Part shown: positions 12,601-24,731 of the stretch, one piece after another | How the letters are laid out: every line of letters starts with the position of its first letter | Position numbering within the stretch: the first letter of the stretch is position 1 | Assembly (NCBI GenBank): GCA_020747065.1 | Contig: JAGMVK010000020.1 | Coordinates: 186,001-250,000, forward strand | DNA: 64,000 nt | Source: Cadophora sp. MPI-SDFR-AT-0126 | Taxonomy: Eukaryota > Ascomycota > Leotiomycetes > Helotiales > Ploettnerulaceae | Reading direction: 5' to 3' | Program-made: the position numbers and the translations under genes | The notes under the pieces: model-generated | What the model saw: only the letters and a program-made list of their open reading frames with translations | Database searches by the model: none | Told to the model about the DNA's origin: nothing

Positions 12601-15380
12601 TAGCTGCGATATAGTAGGTGGTCCGAGTGGGAGCTGCTGATGATGTTGTCACAGTAGTAGAAGACTGTCCAGTAGCCGAACATCTTGTCTCGGCCGAGCA
12701 TGTTGTAGAAGTCATCGTGGTAGTCGAGGTGCCGTCGACTTTCACAGTAGAGAATACTGTGCAGGCCGAAGCTGTTGCAGCCTCACAGGACGACGTGGAA
12801 CTAGTTGCCGAGCTGGTGGTAGTCTTGTCATTCTCCTCGTTCTCCATGTTTGGTTCATCGTAAACCGGAGGCTTGTGCTTGTGGTGTTTATGGCCTTTCT
12901 TACAGAAGAAGACGCACTATATCAGGTCAGTCTTGAGCATTTCTGACGTCATGCGGGTGAATTGGAAGCTACGAATGATCCAAGAAAGTTGTGACATTCC
13001 GAGTGAAGCACTAAATGTATGGGTACTTGTACTGGGTTTACTTACTGGGAAGTGAAGCTTCGGGATCTTGGGAAACTTTGGGAACGGAATCGGAGGGAAC
13101 TTGAATATTGTGTTGAAGAAATAGTCGACACCATCAATGATCGTGAGCAAGTTCGTGCAATCACGACATCCAACGATGATTGGGAAGAAGATGAGATTAT
13201 CGTCGCTATCTGTGCTGCTACTCCAGGTGTTCTTCGTGTAGTCGTCGTTGCTCGAAGTTCTGATTGTAACTCCGGGAGGAAGTGTGGTCATGACAGAAGT
13301 GACCTTTGGATCATAGAGAGTGAACAGACAATCAGGGAAAGGATATCCGGGGCTACTCAAAGGTCAGCAAAATTGATAACATACAGAAATAAAACGAAAA
13401 AATAGGTACATGAACTTACCAGATGTCCGGGTCGATCCCACCGTCTTGCAGGCACTCTGGGAAATTGGTCTCACACGTGGGATTTGGTTTGGTGAAGATG
13501 CAATCAACCAAAGGAGTGCCATCACAGTATGATGCCAGCTCAGTCTGCACTGGTCCAGGAATAACCGTCTGTAAGCAACCTGGGAATGGTGAACAAGTGG
13601 TTGGCTTTCCAGTCACTGTCGGAAAAACACAAGAGGGTAATGGTGAGCACACTGGACCGCCGTCGGTGGTCAAAGGTCCCGAGAGCAGGCAGTCTGGATA
13701 AGGCTGGCAAGCTGGTGGAGACTCAGGAGGCAGTGTGATCGAAGGAGAGACCACAGTGACAGCACCTGTCGAAGAAGGAGGTTGGGTAACTGTAGGATTT
13801 CCTGAGATTCCCGAGGCAGACTGGGTGTCCGAACGCGGTAACGAAACCTGTGAAAGTTGTGTAACTGTCGATGTTGGATTTCCTTGTGGATCAGTAAGCA
13901 CCAGCGTAATTGTCTCAAGGGGACCAGATTGAATGTTTTGCACAGGCTGAGAGCTCTGAGCAGGCTGTGAAGTTGCGCTTGTCTGTGTATTCTGAACAGG
14001 CTGAGGTTGCGAAAGCTGTGTAACCGTTGAGGTTGGATTTCCTTGCGGATCTGTCAACACTAGAGTGACGGTCTGAAGAGGCTGCGAGCTTTGTTGTGTA
14101 TTTTGAATAGGCCGAGAGCTTTCAAGGGATGGCGTGATCTGGATAGACTGAGACTGCGACAATTGGGTGACCGTTGATGTTGGATTTCCTTGTGGGTCAG
14201 TCAACACCAAGGTCACGGTCTGAAGCTCAAGCACGGATTTTGAAGACTCGGGACTGGACTGAATTGTCTGGGATGTCTGCGAAGATTGGATGATACTTGT
14301 CACCGGCGTGCCATGCTCGTCTGTGAAGACCGAAGTAAAAGGGAAAGATTCCACAGGTGCAGGTTGCGTTGGCGAAGATCCGGGTGCCGATCCAGTACTT
14401 GATAAGGACTGAGTGCCCTGAATTACAGAGGTCTTTAGGCTTCCTTGACGGTCTGTAAAGACAGATGTGAATGAAAACTGTAGCGACGAGCTCAATTGAG
14501 GGGTCTCGAGCGGAGGTTGTGTAACTGAGGGCGGTGGCACCACAGAAGTTTGCTCGGAAAACGTTGCTTGTACTACAGTCGTCATAGGCTGCCCTTGATC
14601 GTTTGTGAAGGTGGATGTGAAAGAGAAAGGGACACCAGAAGTAACTGCCACTGAAGTTGATGGGCTGATTTGAGACATTTCTGGGGTGCCGATAGGAGAA
14701 GACTCAACTGGGCCCTCCGAAGAACTCTTCCCTGAGATGGATGATTGACCTGTTTCGTCGCGTCCTGTTGTCGTTGGTGAGATCTCTTGGGTCCGAGAAG
14801 ATACACCTGGTTGTGCCTTGGAGCTAGAATCAGCCACTGTAGAGGAGATTGACAAAATTGTCGAGTCAGCCCCTTCAGAATGGCTAGACAGCGTTGACAC
14901 TTCGATGACAAAGTTAGAATCAAGTTTTAAAACATCATGGACGTGTGAGTACTTACCAATGCCTGAGAATTCGGATGCTGAGTTGAGGCAGGTACAAGCT
15001 GAGCTGACACGAAGAATCGTCGAGCTAGTACATTGAGTAGCATAGCTGGGCAACTCAGACGTGTCAGAGTGAATGGAACTTGTGAAAGTGCTGCAGAATT
15101 CTTGGCCGTTGTGTCGACGGAAAGCTCGAAGGCAATTGTCTGCGTTACATCTCAAAGCCTTAAGGACCGAGGCAGAAGATGAGCCACTTGACAGGATAGA
15201 CAGCTGACTTGAGTGTACATGGCTTCGAGGACATTCCTTGACTGTAGCTGGGCACGAGGTGATTGTGAGTAGAGTGGTAATTGAGACATGGACAGTTGAG
15301 ACTCCTTCAACTGTAACAGGCAGGCCGAGAAGCAGCAAGGCTGCGTAGAGTAAGAATAACAGCATGATGTTGTGCTTCAT
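9686..15380 (-). CDS. Giant secreted mucin-like subtilase (peptidase S8), 1707 aa
   Basis: Nine exons, from 5': 15380-13420, 13352-13046, 12916-12440, 12390-12064, 12013-11486, 11430-11190, 11107-10652, 10562-10248, 10197-9686. All junctions keep frame and total 1708 codons. Residues 1-26 are a hydrophobic signal peptide. A long Ser/Thr-rich region follows, with repeats built on TVTLVLTDPQGNPTSTVTQ and a related FTSVFTDxxG unit. Next come Cys-Pro-x-Pro-x-Cys repeats (about 545-665), then an S8 domain with Asp near 1016 (YVLDSGFDGTHP), His near 1070 (WQAHGTSM), oxyanion Asn near 1192 (ASGND) and Ser near 1279 (ATSGATAMAAGLAAY). A Ser-Ala-Leu repeat linker and a Cys-containing C-terminal domain end the protein. 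It is probably an extracellular or wall-associated protease. Family S8 is certain; the substrate is unknown. Confidence 0.85.
11431..11485 (-). other. GC-AG intron in the subtilase gene
   Basis: Donor is CAG followed by GCAAGT, the acceptor is CACAG, and the branch is GCTAAC. Splicing joins HPDDQ to GSFANSW in frame. No GT donor nearby keeps the frame. Confidence 0.75.
13850..14610 (-). repeat. Degenerate coding tandem repeats of the subtilase stalk
   Basis: Three close copies of a unit translating to TLVLTDPQGNPTSTVTQLSQ are spaced by Gln/Ser-rich linkers (near 13850-13910, 14005-14070 and 14165-14225). More diverged units (FTSVFTD...) follow toward the N-terminus. They form an extended, probably O-glycosylated stalk. 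Confidence 0.7.
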
Positions 15381-17650
15381 CGAAGACTTGTTTGTGTATG
15401 AAAGAGTGTGGCAGTATGTGTAGTAGTAGAAGACTGTATGAAAAGGGCTGGTTGTCGAGGGGAGTGGAGGAGTTGAGAGGTTGTTGGGTTTCTGGGAGGA
15501 AGGGTTTCCAGAGAAGGGAGAATTTCTTAAGTAGGCGCTGGAAGAGGAGAGTGAGTTGAACTTCGGAGCGAGGAAGAGCTATAGTTGTAGTGAATTGGAA
15601 GATTGATATGTCTGTATGGCAGGTGAATGAAGCAAAATTGCCATTTGGGGAAATAAGCGGTTGCGACAACATGCATTAGTCCCAAAATTCACGCAAGAAT
15701 TTGTATTTGAACAAAAAATGGGATGGAAGTAGTTTAGTTTTCAAAGAGTTATCTTAAGTACTAAGTCGGCTGTCAGATTCGTGAATGGATGGGAACGAAA
15801 GAGCAGGAAGTTCCAGAAAGGAACTAGCGAATAAATTGCTAAAACTTCGCCAATGACCCGTCCACTAAATACACGAAATACACGTCCAATTAGAAAGTTA
15901 CCTACTTATAGTTCCTCCTCTGAGTAGTTTTCTTGCCTTTGAACCGATTTGGAATGAAATGAATGACATGCACCTTTTTCAGCAGTTGGGACGGCTCTAC
16001 TCTGATTCACCTGTGTCGCTTGACAACGAAATGAGCTCATAGTGAGAATTCTTATAATGATTATTTAATGTAAAGATTTGAATATTTGGATGATGAAATG
16101 ATGATTGAAGACTAGGATGAAATGGTTGCTCGATTAGACCTTCTTCAGATTCAGACATAACACAGGTTTAAATGGCAGTAATGAATAGCAATTATGTATA
16201 GCAGTTTTTAATGGTGCTATTCAATAATAACAATTCATGACAGCAATCGATGGGAAATGCGCAGAGTAATAATAGAAGAAATAATGTGGTTGATTGACAA
16301 GTATGGAACATGTACTAAACGTTGATGGTGGAATGAAGCCTGCCAGCTCAAGTGCCTCAGCGGCTTATTGTAAATAGCTGATGACAAGCAGATAAGCCTT
16401 TTGTTAGTAAGATTGACGATTTGTAATGATAACAACACTAGACTAGATGGTGATGCAGAGTGATGATGTTAACTTTAATAGTGTGATCGATAGATGAGAT
16501 TGTATAACAACAAGAAGACTGGAAAGTCTCTGATCTATTTCCCTTGAGCTATCGGCTTACTCAAACCACGTATTATTATGAGACAGATAGCTATGAAAAT
16601 TGAAAGGCGGGTCATGCAGATATTCAATCCAAAGAGGCTTTGTGTCAAAAAACTGATGCTGCTAGGTATAGTTCACGTGTGGTATATTTGATACATGAAT
16701 TGCCGAGATTTGTTCACTGAGACAATCAAAGTGCGATGTAAATTGATATTCTAAGCTCTCTTCATCATCTGCTTAGGTAGGACGGGCAATCCAGCTTATT
16801 TGTAGTATCTTGACAAAAGCGCTGTACGGGTAGGCAGATGCAGATGTCTTTGGGTTCCTCTTTTTGAATATATTCTAATAAGAATGATCATGCAAAATGA
16901 TGTTAAACTAGAAGAAGACATTATAGTGTATCGATTTTATGAATGTGAAGCATGTTCCCAAGTGAACATATGTTTCTTTGGAAGTCAACATATGATGTGG
17001 CCATGAGCTGTCGAATTGTGACCTTTAGGTCCGAGGCTTCCACTCGAGCCAACGCATATTTTTCGGAGTATCCACATACTGGCCATATTCATTGAATGGC
17101 AGCAGGTAGGCATCCCGAAAGCCTTCTGACCAGAACGCTGGTCTCTAGAATCTCAAAGTTTGCCAGCCGTTCATGCAAGAGGTTAAAGAAAACTTTCCTG
17201 CGTAGCGGACAAGGTTATGTGATATAAGAGCTAGTAGGGATCAAACAAAGTGTCCCTTTGTTATTCACAAATGAAGGGTGCATTTATTATATCTTGTTTC
17301 GCTTCGCGTAAGGTGAAAATGGTGGCATGTTTTTGTTGTTTTGTTTGCTCTCGCTTATTGATGGGAAGCTTGGCGGTGCGGGATCTTCAGATTGCGGGGT
17401 ACGCAGGGCAGGACTCTAGGTTCTACTATCTATCTCAAATTGCGAACATTGCTTCACTAAAGAAGTCAACGTATGATAAATAACACAAAAGTACTTTCTC
17501 GTTCGATTTTCTTGAGTTCAAATGTCATGCCTTCCAGACCAGGTTCTTCGACAGTAAATCAAAGTGCCGTTCTCGTGGTGATATGTACGACACACTCCAC
17601 TTAAATTCATATAATCAATATTGGTAACTATCCATCCTAAGGAATAAATC
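15381..17650. other. 2.3-kb intergenic region
   Basis: Should contain the subtilase promoter at its left end. Moderately A+T-rich, with no family-like ORF on either strand. The short frames at 16235-16438 and 17250-17483 have no supporting features. No tRNA recognised. Confidence 0.45.
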
Positions 17651-19518
17651 TCAGTCAGCTGTAGCGTCTCTATCACTCTGATTTCTACTCCTCCACTCCT
17701 CTAGCACACCCTTGAGATCAGCCGACTTATAAGGCGAGAGGATCTCTCTCCAACCCCCTCCTTTCCGAAGATCATTCAAGCCCAGATCTCGAACTAGCAT
17801 GGACATATACTTCATTTTGTTAGTTTCCCGATATCCCCACATCAAAGAACGAATGTACAGTAAAGCTATGCCTGAAGCATTAATTTCAAGGGATTTCACA
17901 CTTACAGGAAGCTGTTCGTAAATGAATGTATACCCATCCCCCAAGTATCGCCTCCTTCTCCAAGCTGTGGCAAGTGCAATCTTATCTCTCATGGTTTCTT
18001 CACTCGGAATATCTAAGCACCCACTCAAATATGCAGTAGCCCAAAGCGCCTGCACTTCTGCGACCAGGAAACTCTGCGTCGTACCGATAGTTCCCAGAAA
18101 GGCGATTGAGCGATCTTCACTATCTCCAACAGGCGCGATATAGCGATAGAGTCTACCAGGCGTAGCTTTCTGCGCACGGTCGGGAAAGTTAGGTTGAACC
18201 TTCAGTCGAGGGAAAGTATCCGTGACAATCTTATCCGCCTGAGAAATACGAGCTTCCCAATCTTCGATATCATCTGCGTCAGCTTCCTCGGGCAAGACAG
18301 GCAATCCAAGTCTTCTTGCCAGACCATCCTTAAAGAAAGGATACACATTCGACCAACCCGTTGCCGTAATCACAGCATCGCACTCAACTCGCTTGCCGCT
18401 TTTGAACAGGACCTCCTTGCCCTGCATACTTACCACATCGTCTCGCAACACGTCAGCCTCTGCGACGATATCCCACAAGCCCTCCTTATTATACACCGCC
18501 GCCCCGTCGCTGAACCAGAACACAGAACGATCAGGCTTCAGATTCCGCATACTATCGTTCCTTTCATACCCTGCCGTCTTCCTCCACATCCCTTCAATAG
18601 CGCCCCATATCGCATCAACCATCTTGATACCCATTGAATTACAGTGAAAGAATCGCGTAAGTCCATCAAGTGGCTCGAAAATGCAAGGACTCATTTTCGA
18701 GACCAAGCGCGTGGATATTATCTCGTGGCTATTGGACAGAGGCCATGGTGCGTCGGGATTAGCGGGGAGAGCGGGTCCTTGCCCTGTGGTACGGATAGCC
18801 CATGTTATGGACTTATTGAGCGAAGCGAGGAGGACAACGGTATCGAATGCGGATTTGGAGCCGCCAATGACGAGGACGGATTTTATTTCGGGTGAGGAGA
18901 GGAGGGCTGTGTTTGCGGCGAGATCACGGGTGTGGATTATGGGTGGGGTGAAGTCCTTGGAGGGGAAGGAGGGGATGTTGGGTGTTGAGGTAAGTCCAGT
19001 AGCAATGATGAGTTTCTTGCATCTGAATGCATTTCCAGTGGATATCTCGACATTCCATAAGCTGTCGACTTTCATGATGTTTGATGCGGGAGAGTCGAAC
19101 ATAATCCGATCCTTAATCGTCTTTCCGGCAAATATTTTGTGCATCGAAAAAGCTTCCAGATAGGAAGTGACATGATGACCAGGAAATAAATCATAGAATG
19201 ATTCTTCTCTTGGTGGCGTTGGCATGAGATAGCAAGAATATCCAAGCATGTCTGCGGGAGTTTGCGTCATCATCGTTGGGTAAACTCGAGACTTAGACCA
19301 CACTCCCCTAGGAAATTTAGAACTGTGCCGAATAATTCGAAAAGACTTACCCGAGATCTGGACCAGCTTCAAGAACCATAACATTGTCATTAGGATTGAG
19401 TTCAAGCCAAGTGTATGCTGCAATTAGTCCGAATGGACCTGGTCGAATTAGCTGCTTGTCCTTTATCCACAAGAGTTACCTTACCAGCTCCCACGATAAT
19501 CAGATCTTTCGTCGCCAT
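17651..19518 (-). CDS. FAD-dependent monooxygenase (FMO-like), 592 aa
   Basis: Three exons: 19518-19485, 19438-19351 and 19307-17651, all in phase (593 codons). The N-terminus MATKDLIIVGAGPFG carries the GxGxxG FAD-binding loop at residues 10-15, and ...VLEAGPDLGGVW follows. FPGHHVTSYLEAF resembles the FxGxxxH FMO/Baeyer-Villiger fingerprint. VLVIGGSKSAFD forms the second dinucleotide (NADPH) loop, and ITATGW is the late FAD-contact motif. It probably hydroxylates or oxygenates a small molecule using NADPH and O2. No biosynthetic core gene is adjacent, so a secondary-metabolism role is not supported here. The first exon is only 34 bases, so the start depends on the two short introns being right; the restored glycine motif supports it. 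Confidence 0.88.
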
Positions 19519-20056
19519 TTGGAGGAAATTACAAAAAGGGTTTGCAGGTTGTAGTTCGACAGCATAAAAGCGGGGATGACATTCTTTTTAAGGTTCGAGA
19601 TATGGATAAACTAGTCGGGCTGAAAGGTCCAGATTTCAGTCTCACTCAGCTGAAGTCCGTACCCTTGCAGATCGTGAGATGTCACCTTGGCGAACGCCTC
19701 AAGTGGACCGACCTGCTCTTGCCGAATCAGTCGGTTTGTTGAAAGCCACAAGTGCGGACTTTACCAGGCGAACCCTGCATTTCGTCTCTTGACAACGAGA
19801 GCAGAAAGCTATGGTCGAAATTTGATTACATAAATGTAATTATAGCGGATGTGGTGATATGGTAAATCAATTAGTGTCGTGGAGCACTTCTAGGGAATTC
19901 AGGCAAGTGATCTCGACCCTCTTCCAATACACCGATTCTAAGAGCCATACCATCAAAAGATTTGCCAGTTGCCGCATACTCCACCGAGTCTTTCCAGGCC
20001 CAGAATGCCTTCATCCCATGCATTATGCCCAGATACGACGACGATCAGATTTCTGA
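19519..20056. other. Intergenic region upstream of the monooxygenase
   Basis: Promoter side of the monooxygenase and 3' side of the next minus-strand gene. No gene or clear motif seen. Confidence 0.4.
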
Positions 20057-20779
20057 TCAACGATAAACAGCCCTCCTCTCACCAGCCGAGATTCTTCTCG
20101 GCAGCAATGGTCTTCTAACCTCTTCTTCAACCACAAAATCTTCCCTTTTCTGCTTTCCATCCTGCACTTTCGCCACAACTCCACAGATGAGTCCAGCAAT
20201 CCACGGCGTCCTGCTTTTAAATCAGCTCAAATTCGATCTCATACTCAGACCCTACAGTCATTCACAAGGACCAAACCAAGCGAAAAGAGACAATAAAAAC
20301 AACGTACCAGAACCCCACCAATCCTCCAACCATATCCCTCCTCTCCTCCCAAGTCCTCCAACTCCCCAACTGCGGCGTACAAGTGCCCCTGCTATGAACC
20401 ACCGACCTAGAAGTCCCCGCACAGCCAACATAAATCCCAAAGGCCGTAGCCGCGAAAGCGAGTTTGAATATCTGCAGAACGAGCCATTTGTTGACTTCGA
20501 GATGTTCGTTGGCGAAGAGGCAGATCTCGGCGAGGATTGCGATGAGGACTATGAGGGTGAGGACGAAGAATATGCACCAGGGTCTGGATGGGAGGCGAGG
20601 GGAGGTTAGTAGGATATTGTCTTATTGGTTTGGTGAGAAGGGACAGAAGACAGGGAGAGAGCGAGCGAAAGGATTCAACATGAGAGAGAATTAATAGGAG
20701 GAACTTACCTCATTTCCCTATTCTTGGAATCGGCGAAGAACTGCGAGCCCATTATCTCGCTCATGATGAGCAGTTCCAT
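20057..20779 (-). CDS. Small multi-spanning membrane protein, 166 aa
   Basis: Not recognised by family. I assemble three exons: 20779-20709, 20583-20308 and 20210-20057, all in frame (167 codons). Two strong membrane segments lie early (WCIFFVLTLIVLIAILAEICLF and a following LQIFKLAFAATAFGIYVGCAG). A third, weaker one straddles the last junction (GFWTPWIAGLICGVVA). The C-terminus is basic and arginine-rich, ending RISAGERRAVYR. The start Met follows a stop in the same frame. An additional upstream exon from the frame at 20840-21112 cannot be excluded. Plus-strand ORFs covering the same bases are Pro-rich shadows. Confidence 0.6.
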
Positions 20780-22265
20780 GCCACTGTTAAATTATCCGCT
20801 CAGCCACTGAACACACGCAGTCTTTTGCTCTCTCATCCTTCATCTATTGCTTCCGGAAGCATCTTTCCTCTCTTCACTTCCGTCTTCTCCCGTCATTGAA
20901 AATCTCCATTTTATAACCATACTGCCACCTTTTCTCTCCCATCCTTTCCCCTCTGCTTGAACAAACCTCATCTTATACCTTCTCACCACCACCACGGCCA
21001 GAAGATCAAAGAAAAAATTACACTTCAGAAACCAACGAAAAATAAAACTCACCAACAAACAAGAAACTGCCATCCCCAAATTAAGTGCAGCAGAATCGCA
21101 TCGCGCTCCCACCTCATAAGACCATCGCGCTGGCGCGGGTGAAGCGTAAAAGTCATTGTTCTCAACAGTACTCAGCTTGTCCCTTCTTCTTCTAGATCAT
21201 GAGTGCGCGTTCGTGTTCCCACGTCTTCCAAATTGGAGTAAAAATGGTTTATGGAGATGGATCGTAAGTGAATATAATAGGAGAACAATAAAAGTGGATG
21301 AATCGGCCTGTACAAGATATTCCCTCGAGTTTTGGGACAGATGACCTGACACGACTGCCATCCAGGTACATGTGCGGAGGGTACGTACGGAGAATTCGGC
21401 GGGTGCCTGGCTGCGTCCAGGGGTGGTGCCACGTGTTGCGAGGTGTTGGTTGGATGAATTTGTTGAGGTGGCTGTTCGAGAGCCTGAGAAATGGTAATGG
21501 AGATGATTGGCTGGACGGATGGACTGAAAGATGATGATGGTTGGGTGAGTTGGTTGGTTGGTTGGCTGGCTGGTCGGATGGAACGGATGAAACAGTAAGA
21601 CGAGGCGAGACGAGGCTGCCTGGATGGAGGAGAAGTCAGCAACAGCTGTATGTCCACACTAACATGGGAACAACTCTCTGGAATTATCCTCTCCCCCAAA
21701 GTACTACCATAAAAGGTGTGTCTGTATCCCGATTACGGGAAGTCCCATAGCCACACAGAAATCCATATACCAAGGGAGAAAATCAATAACCAAGGGGTGA
21801 AGAATAAGAACCAGTATCAATTTTTACATCCATCTCCACGCAACTATATACAGTCCGTAGGTAGTCGCCTATCTCCCTCTCCGTCTATCTATACAGTCTA
21901 TATTGTTTCCGTGAACCAACTCCAAAACCCAGATCCAGCCCAAAACCCAGACCCAAACTCCCAAAAATGCAAAATACCAAAGCGCAAGCCACCATCCATT
22001 ATCCATTAACCGTACTCATGTCCGTGATTCGTGTTCGTACCCAATCCCATAACACCGCAAACTCATTAAAGCATCGCTCGCTAAATGCATCAAAGCCAGC
22101 CCGACGTTGATCCATGATCATCAACGTTATTGTGACACCGCCATGACACCATCATTCATTAACTCCTTCGCGTCCCAATTTTGGTTAGTATATACTTACT
22201 CTCCTTCTCTGATATCATCTCATTCATTCGTACTCTCGCTCGTTCTGTCGTTCTCTCATCTCATC
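20780..22265. other. Intergenic region with a tetranucleotide repeat
   Basis: No supported gene. A GGTT/GGCT-type microsatellite lies near 21547-21585. The long minus-strand frame 21172-21699 is a low-complexity Pro/Ser translation and I do not call it. Confidence 0.4.
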
Positions 22266-24731
22266 TCATCTCCCACCCAAAATAACTACCTCCTGCGCAC
22301 CTCTCCTGCCAAGTCTCTCAACACCAAGACACTCGCCTCCAGCTCTCCCCTCATAAACTCCAAATGCAAACCTATTCCTCTCACCCCTCTTATTGAACGG
22401 GCCCCTCGTCTTCTCACCCGTCAACCTAGCAACGAGATCACTCTTTGACTTGGGTTCATGGAACGCGGAATCATCAAGAATCCGACTGGCGTGTACGAAA
22501 CTGAAGATCTCTGCAAGACAGGAGACGCCGTGCGGGAGGTGCATTTCGTAGCGCTTTGGGAGGAGGAGTAGCAGCGCTAGCAGGTAAAGGATGAGGAGGG
22601 CGAGGATGATGTAGAAGGATGGGAGGTTGGGGATCATGCGGATTTGCATGGCGGGAGTGACCAGGGGGAAGAAGATCCCGCCAGCGAGAACGGGGATCAG
22701 GATGAAGAGGGTTGAGAGGAAGGACATTATTGCCACACGGTAGTGGCAGTTGCTCAAAGCCTTGAGACTGCATGCGATGGGTAGCGAGGCCGGATAGTCG
22801 AGGAGAAGCGAGCTTTCAGCCGTGGCGCCGGCTGGACGTCCGAGTTCGACCCAGGGTTGCAAGACGCGGAGTGCCATGTCGAGGGGTTGGAAAAACAGGT
22901 AAAGCAACATGCCGATAACAGAGGGTATAAAACTGTACAGGAAATTTGCTGGGGAATAGCCAGCCGAATTTGGTAATACAGACACCAATGGCGGGAATCC
23001 TTTCCGGATGGCGGTCGAAGGTAAAAATGATATGATGAATAACGCCAACAGAAAGATGAATGCTGCAATTGCCCAGAAGATGACGAATGTGTCTTGGAGG
23101 AACCAAGGGATATATCGAAATCGTGTGTCAGTGTTGTAAAGCTCGGCTTTCTCAACATCCCAGGCCGCTTCTGGCTTTTCGTGAATCTTGCCCGCTTGCA
23201 AAGTGTACTGCCGTGTTGAAGCTCCTTCCTCACCAATGCAGTAGAAAATTCCTCGCTCTCGGTTTGGCGTCCTCCAGTATCCCAATCGATCGCTTCGAAG
23301 CGCCAATTTGTGTCGAATATCCTCCTTATTTCTCATGATATCTGTACCGGGATAATCTCTCAAACAATTACTCCTAGGTAACAACGCAATGACATCGGCC
23401 AGTGACCGAGGATCCCACATTACGCCTGTTTTCCGCCCGTAGAAAAACAATGCTGTGATAATTGCCGCAAGCATCATCAAAAGGTAGATGGCAACTAGTG
23501 TCCAGGCGGCGCCCTGAACGGCAGTCCATCTCCACACTCCATCAACATTAATAACAGAAAACAAACACCCTTGCAGCGGAATGGTAAAAATCGACAACCA
23601 GAAAAGCGAATTCGCAATATCGATACTGATAGGCCCGTCCCATCTAGGCCATACCATCGTTCGAGGGAAAACGTCGAGAAAAAGAGCATTTGCGCGACTC
23701 TCGGCATCATGCATAGCCATCATCGTATACGGCATCATTCTCGTAATAGCACCCATAACACATTGCACATACAGAAACACGCAGGCCGCCAAAATCTGCG
23801 GCAAGAACGAAAAGACGAAATATCGGCCTCCATATATGCCTGCAATCCACTCGGTAAGACCATCGTGGTACGTGGAGAAAATGGCGCAAAACATGAGCGC
23901 GGCGGTCAACAAGAGGCATAAACATGATAGCATGATCATTGAGAGGGGTCGTAATATCGCGGGAACGAATGTGAGGTCGGGGTGGCGGAAAGTGTTGCTT
24001 GCCAGCTCGACGGGAATAAATATTTCGGGGTCGGAAGGTCGTCTAGGCGGCGGGAGGTGCACTTCTGAGGTTTGAGAGTGGATGGAGAGAGGTCGTGTAG
24101 CGTTGAATGCAAAGAGACGTCCTTCTGCGGGTGATGAACGATGTTTCCTGACAAGTCTCATTGCTTCTCTCTCCTGCTCAGCACTCATATATCCCAGCCC
24201 ATTGTCTGATACCACTCGCTCGACAGGATAGGATTCGGAACTCGCAGGTGAGGAATGTCGTTGTTGAAGTCGAATATCCTGATCTCGAGTCAATTGATCA
24301 ATGGCGAATCGTATATATGGCGTGTCATCAACTGGTGTCGGTGGACTCGAATCCATTGACAATGCATCCATCTTCCCTTCCCGCCTCGAAGCTTCGGCTT
24401 CTGTGCTCCTGATCTGCTCTTCGTCGAATCGCACAACCAGGGGAGTCTCGGACGCATAAGCTCGATCATTTGCTCCAATCGAATGCCGGTAGTTGTCTGG
24501 TACTATGGTAGCCTCGCTGCGGAGGGTATCTTCACTTTTCTGCGGCTGTGGTGTGTATACTCGAGATGGAGGAGTCAGCCATCTTACGACCGTTGTAGGA
24601 TCCGAGTCTGTCGAGGTAAGAGACGGAGAGCGATCTGCTTCGAGTCGGACATCGAGGGGAGTGACGGGCCGTTCTGATGTAAGTACTCGTTGCACTCGAG
24701 GGCGGCTGTCTGTTTTGTTGTCAGCGGCCAT
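22266..24731 (-). CDS. DUF3433-family integral membrane protein, 821 aa
   Basis: A single-exon gene. About 250 residues of disordered, Ser/Pro/Arg-rich cytosolic sequence precede the membrane part. I count eight hydrophobic segments, near residues 262-286, 304-327, 375-395, 408-432, 548-571, 597-617, 667-689 and 705-726. They fall into two sets of four separated by a roughly 115-residue soluble loop, the two-repeat layout of fungal DUF3433 proteins. The family is common in filamentous ascomycetes and has no established biochemical role. The start is the first Met of the open frame. The tail after residue 740 is basic. The family name is from recognition of layout and local sequence; the function is unknown. 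Confidence 0.8.
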   Translation of the reverse strand: MAADNKTDSRPRVQRVLTSERPVTPLDVRLEADRSPSLTSTDSDPTTVVRWLTPPSRVYTPQPQKSEDTLRSEATIVPDNYRHSIGANDRAYASETPLVVRFDEEQIRSTEAEASRREGKMDALSMDSSPPTPVDDTPYIRFAIDQLTRDQDIRLQQRHSSPASSESYPVERVVSDNGLGYMSAEQEREAMRLVRKHRSSPAEGRLFAFNATRPLSIHSQTSEVHLPPPRRPSDPEIFIPVELASNTFRHPDLTFVPAILRPLSMIMLSCLCLLLTAALMFCAIFSTYHDGLTEWIAGIYGGRYFVFSFLPQILAACVFLYVQCVMGAITRMMPYTMMAMHDAESRANALFLDVFPRTMVWPRWDGPISIDIANSLFWLSIFTIPLQGCLFSVINVDGVWRWTAVQGAAWTLVAIYLLMMLAAIITALFFYGRKTGVMWDPRSLADVIALLPRSNCLRDYPGTDIMRNKEDIRHKLALRSDRLGYWRTPNRERGIFYCIGEEGASTRQYTLQAGKIHEKPEAAWDVEKAELYNTDTRFRYIPWFLQDTFVIFWAIAAFIFLLALFIISFLPSTAIRKGFPPLVSVLPNSAGYSPANFLYSFIPSVIGMLLYLFFQPLDMALRVLQPWVELGRPAGATAESSLLLDYPASLPIACSLKALSNCHYRVAIMSFLSTLFILIPVLAGGIFFPLVTPAMQIRMIPNLPSFYIILALLILYLLALLLLLPKRYEMHLPHGVSCLAEIFSFVHASRILDDSAFHEPKSKSDLVARLTGEKTRGPFNKRGERNRFAFGVYEGRAGGECLGVERLGRRGAQEVVILGGR

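Noticed and set aside
21172..21699. 175-codon minus-strand ORF
   Set aside because: Low-complexity Ser/Pro/Gln translation over simple repeats with no conserved look.
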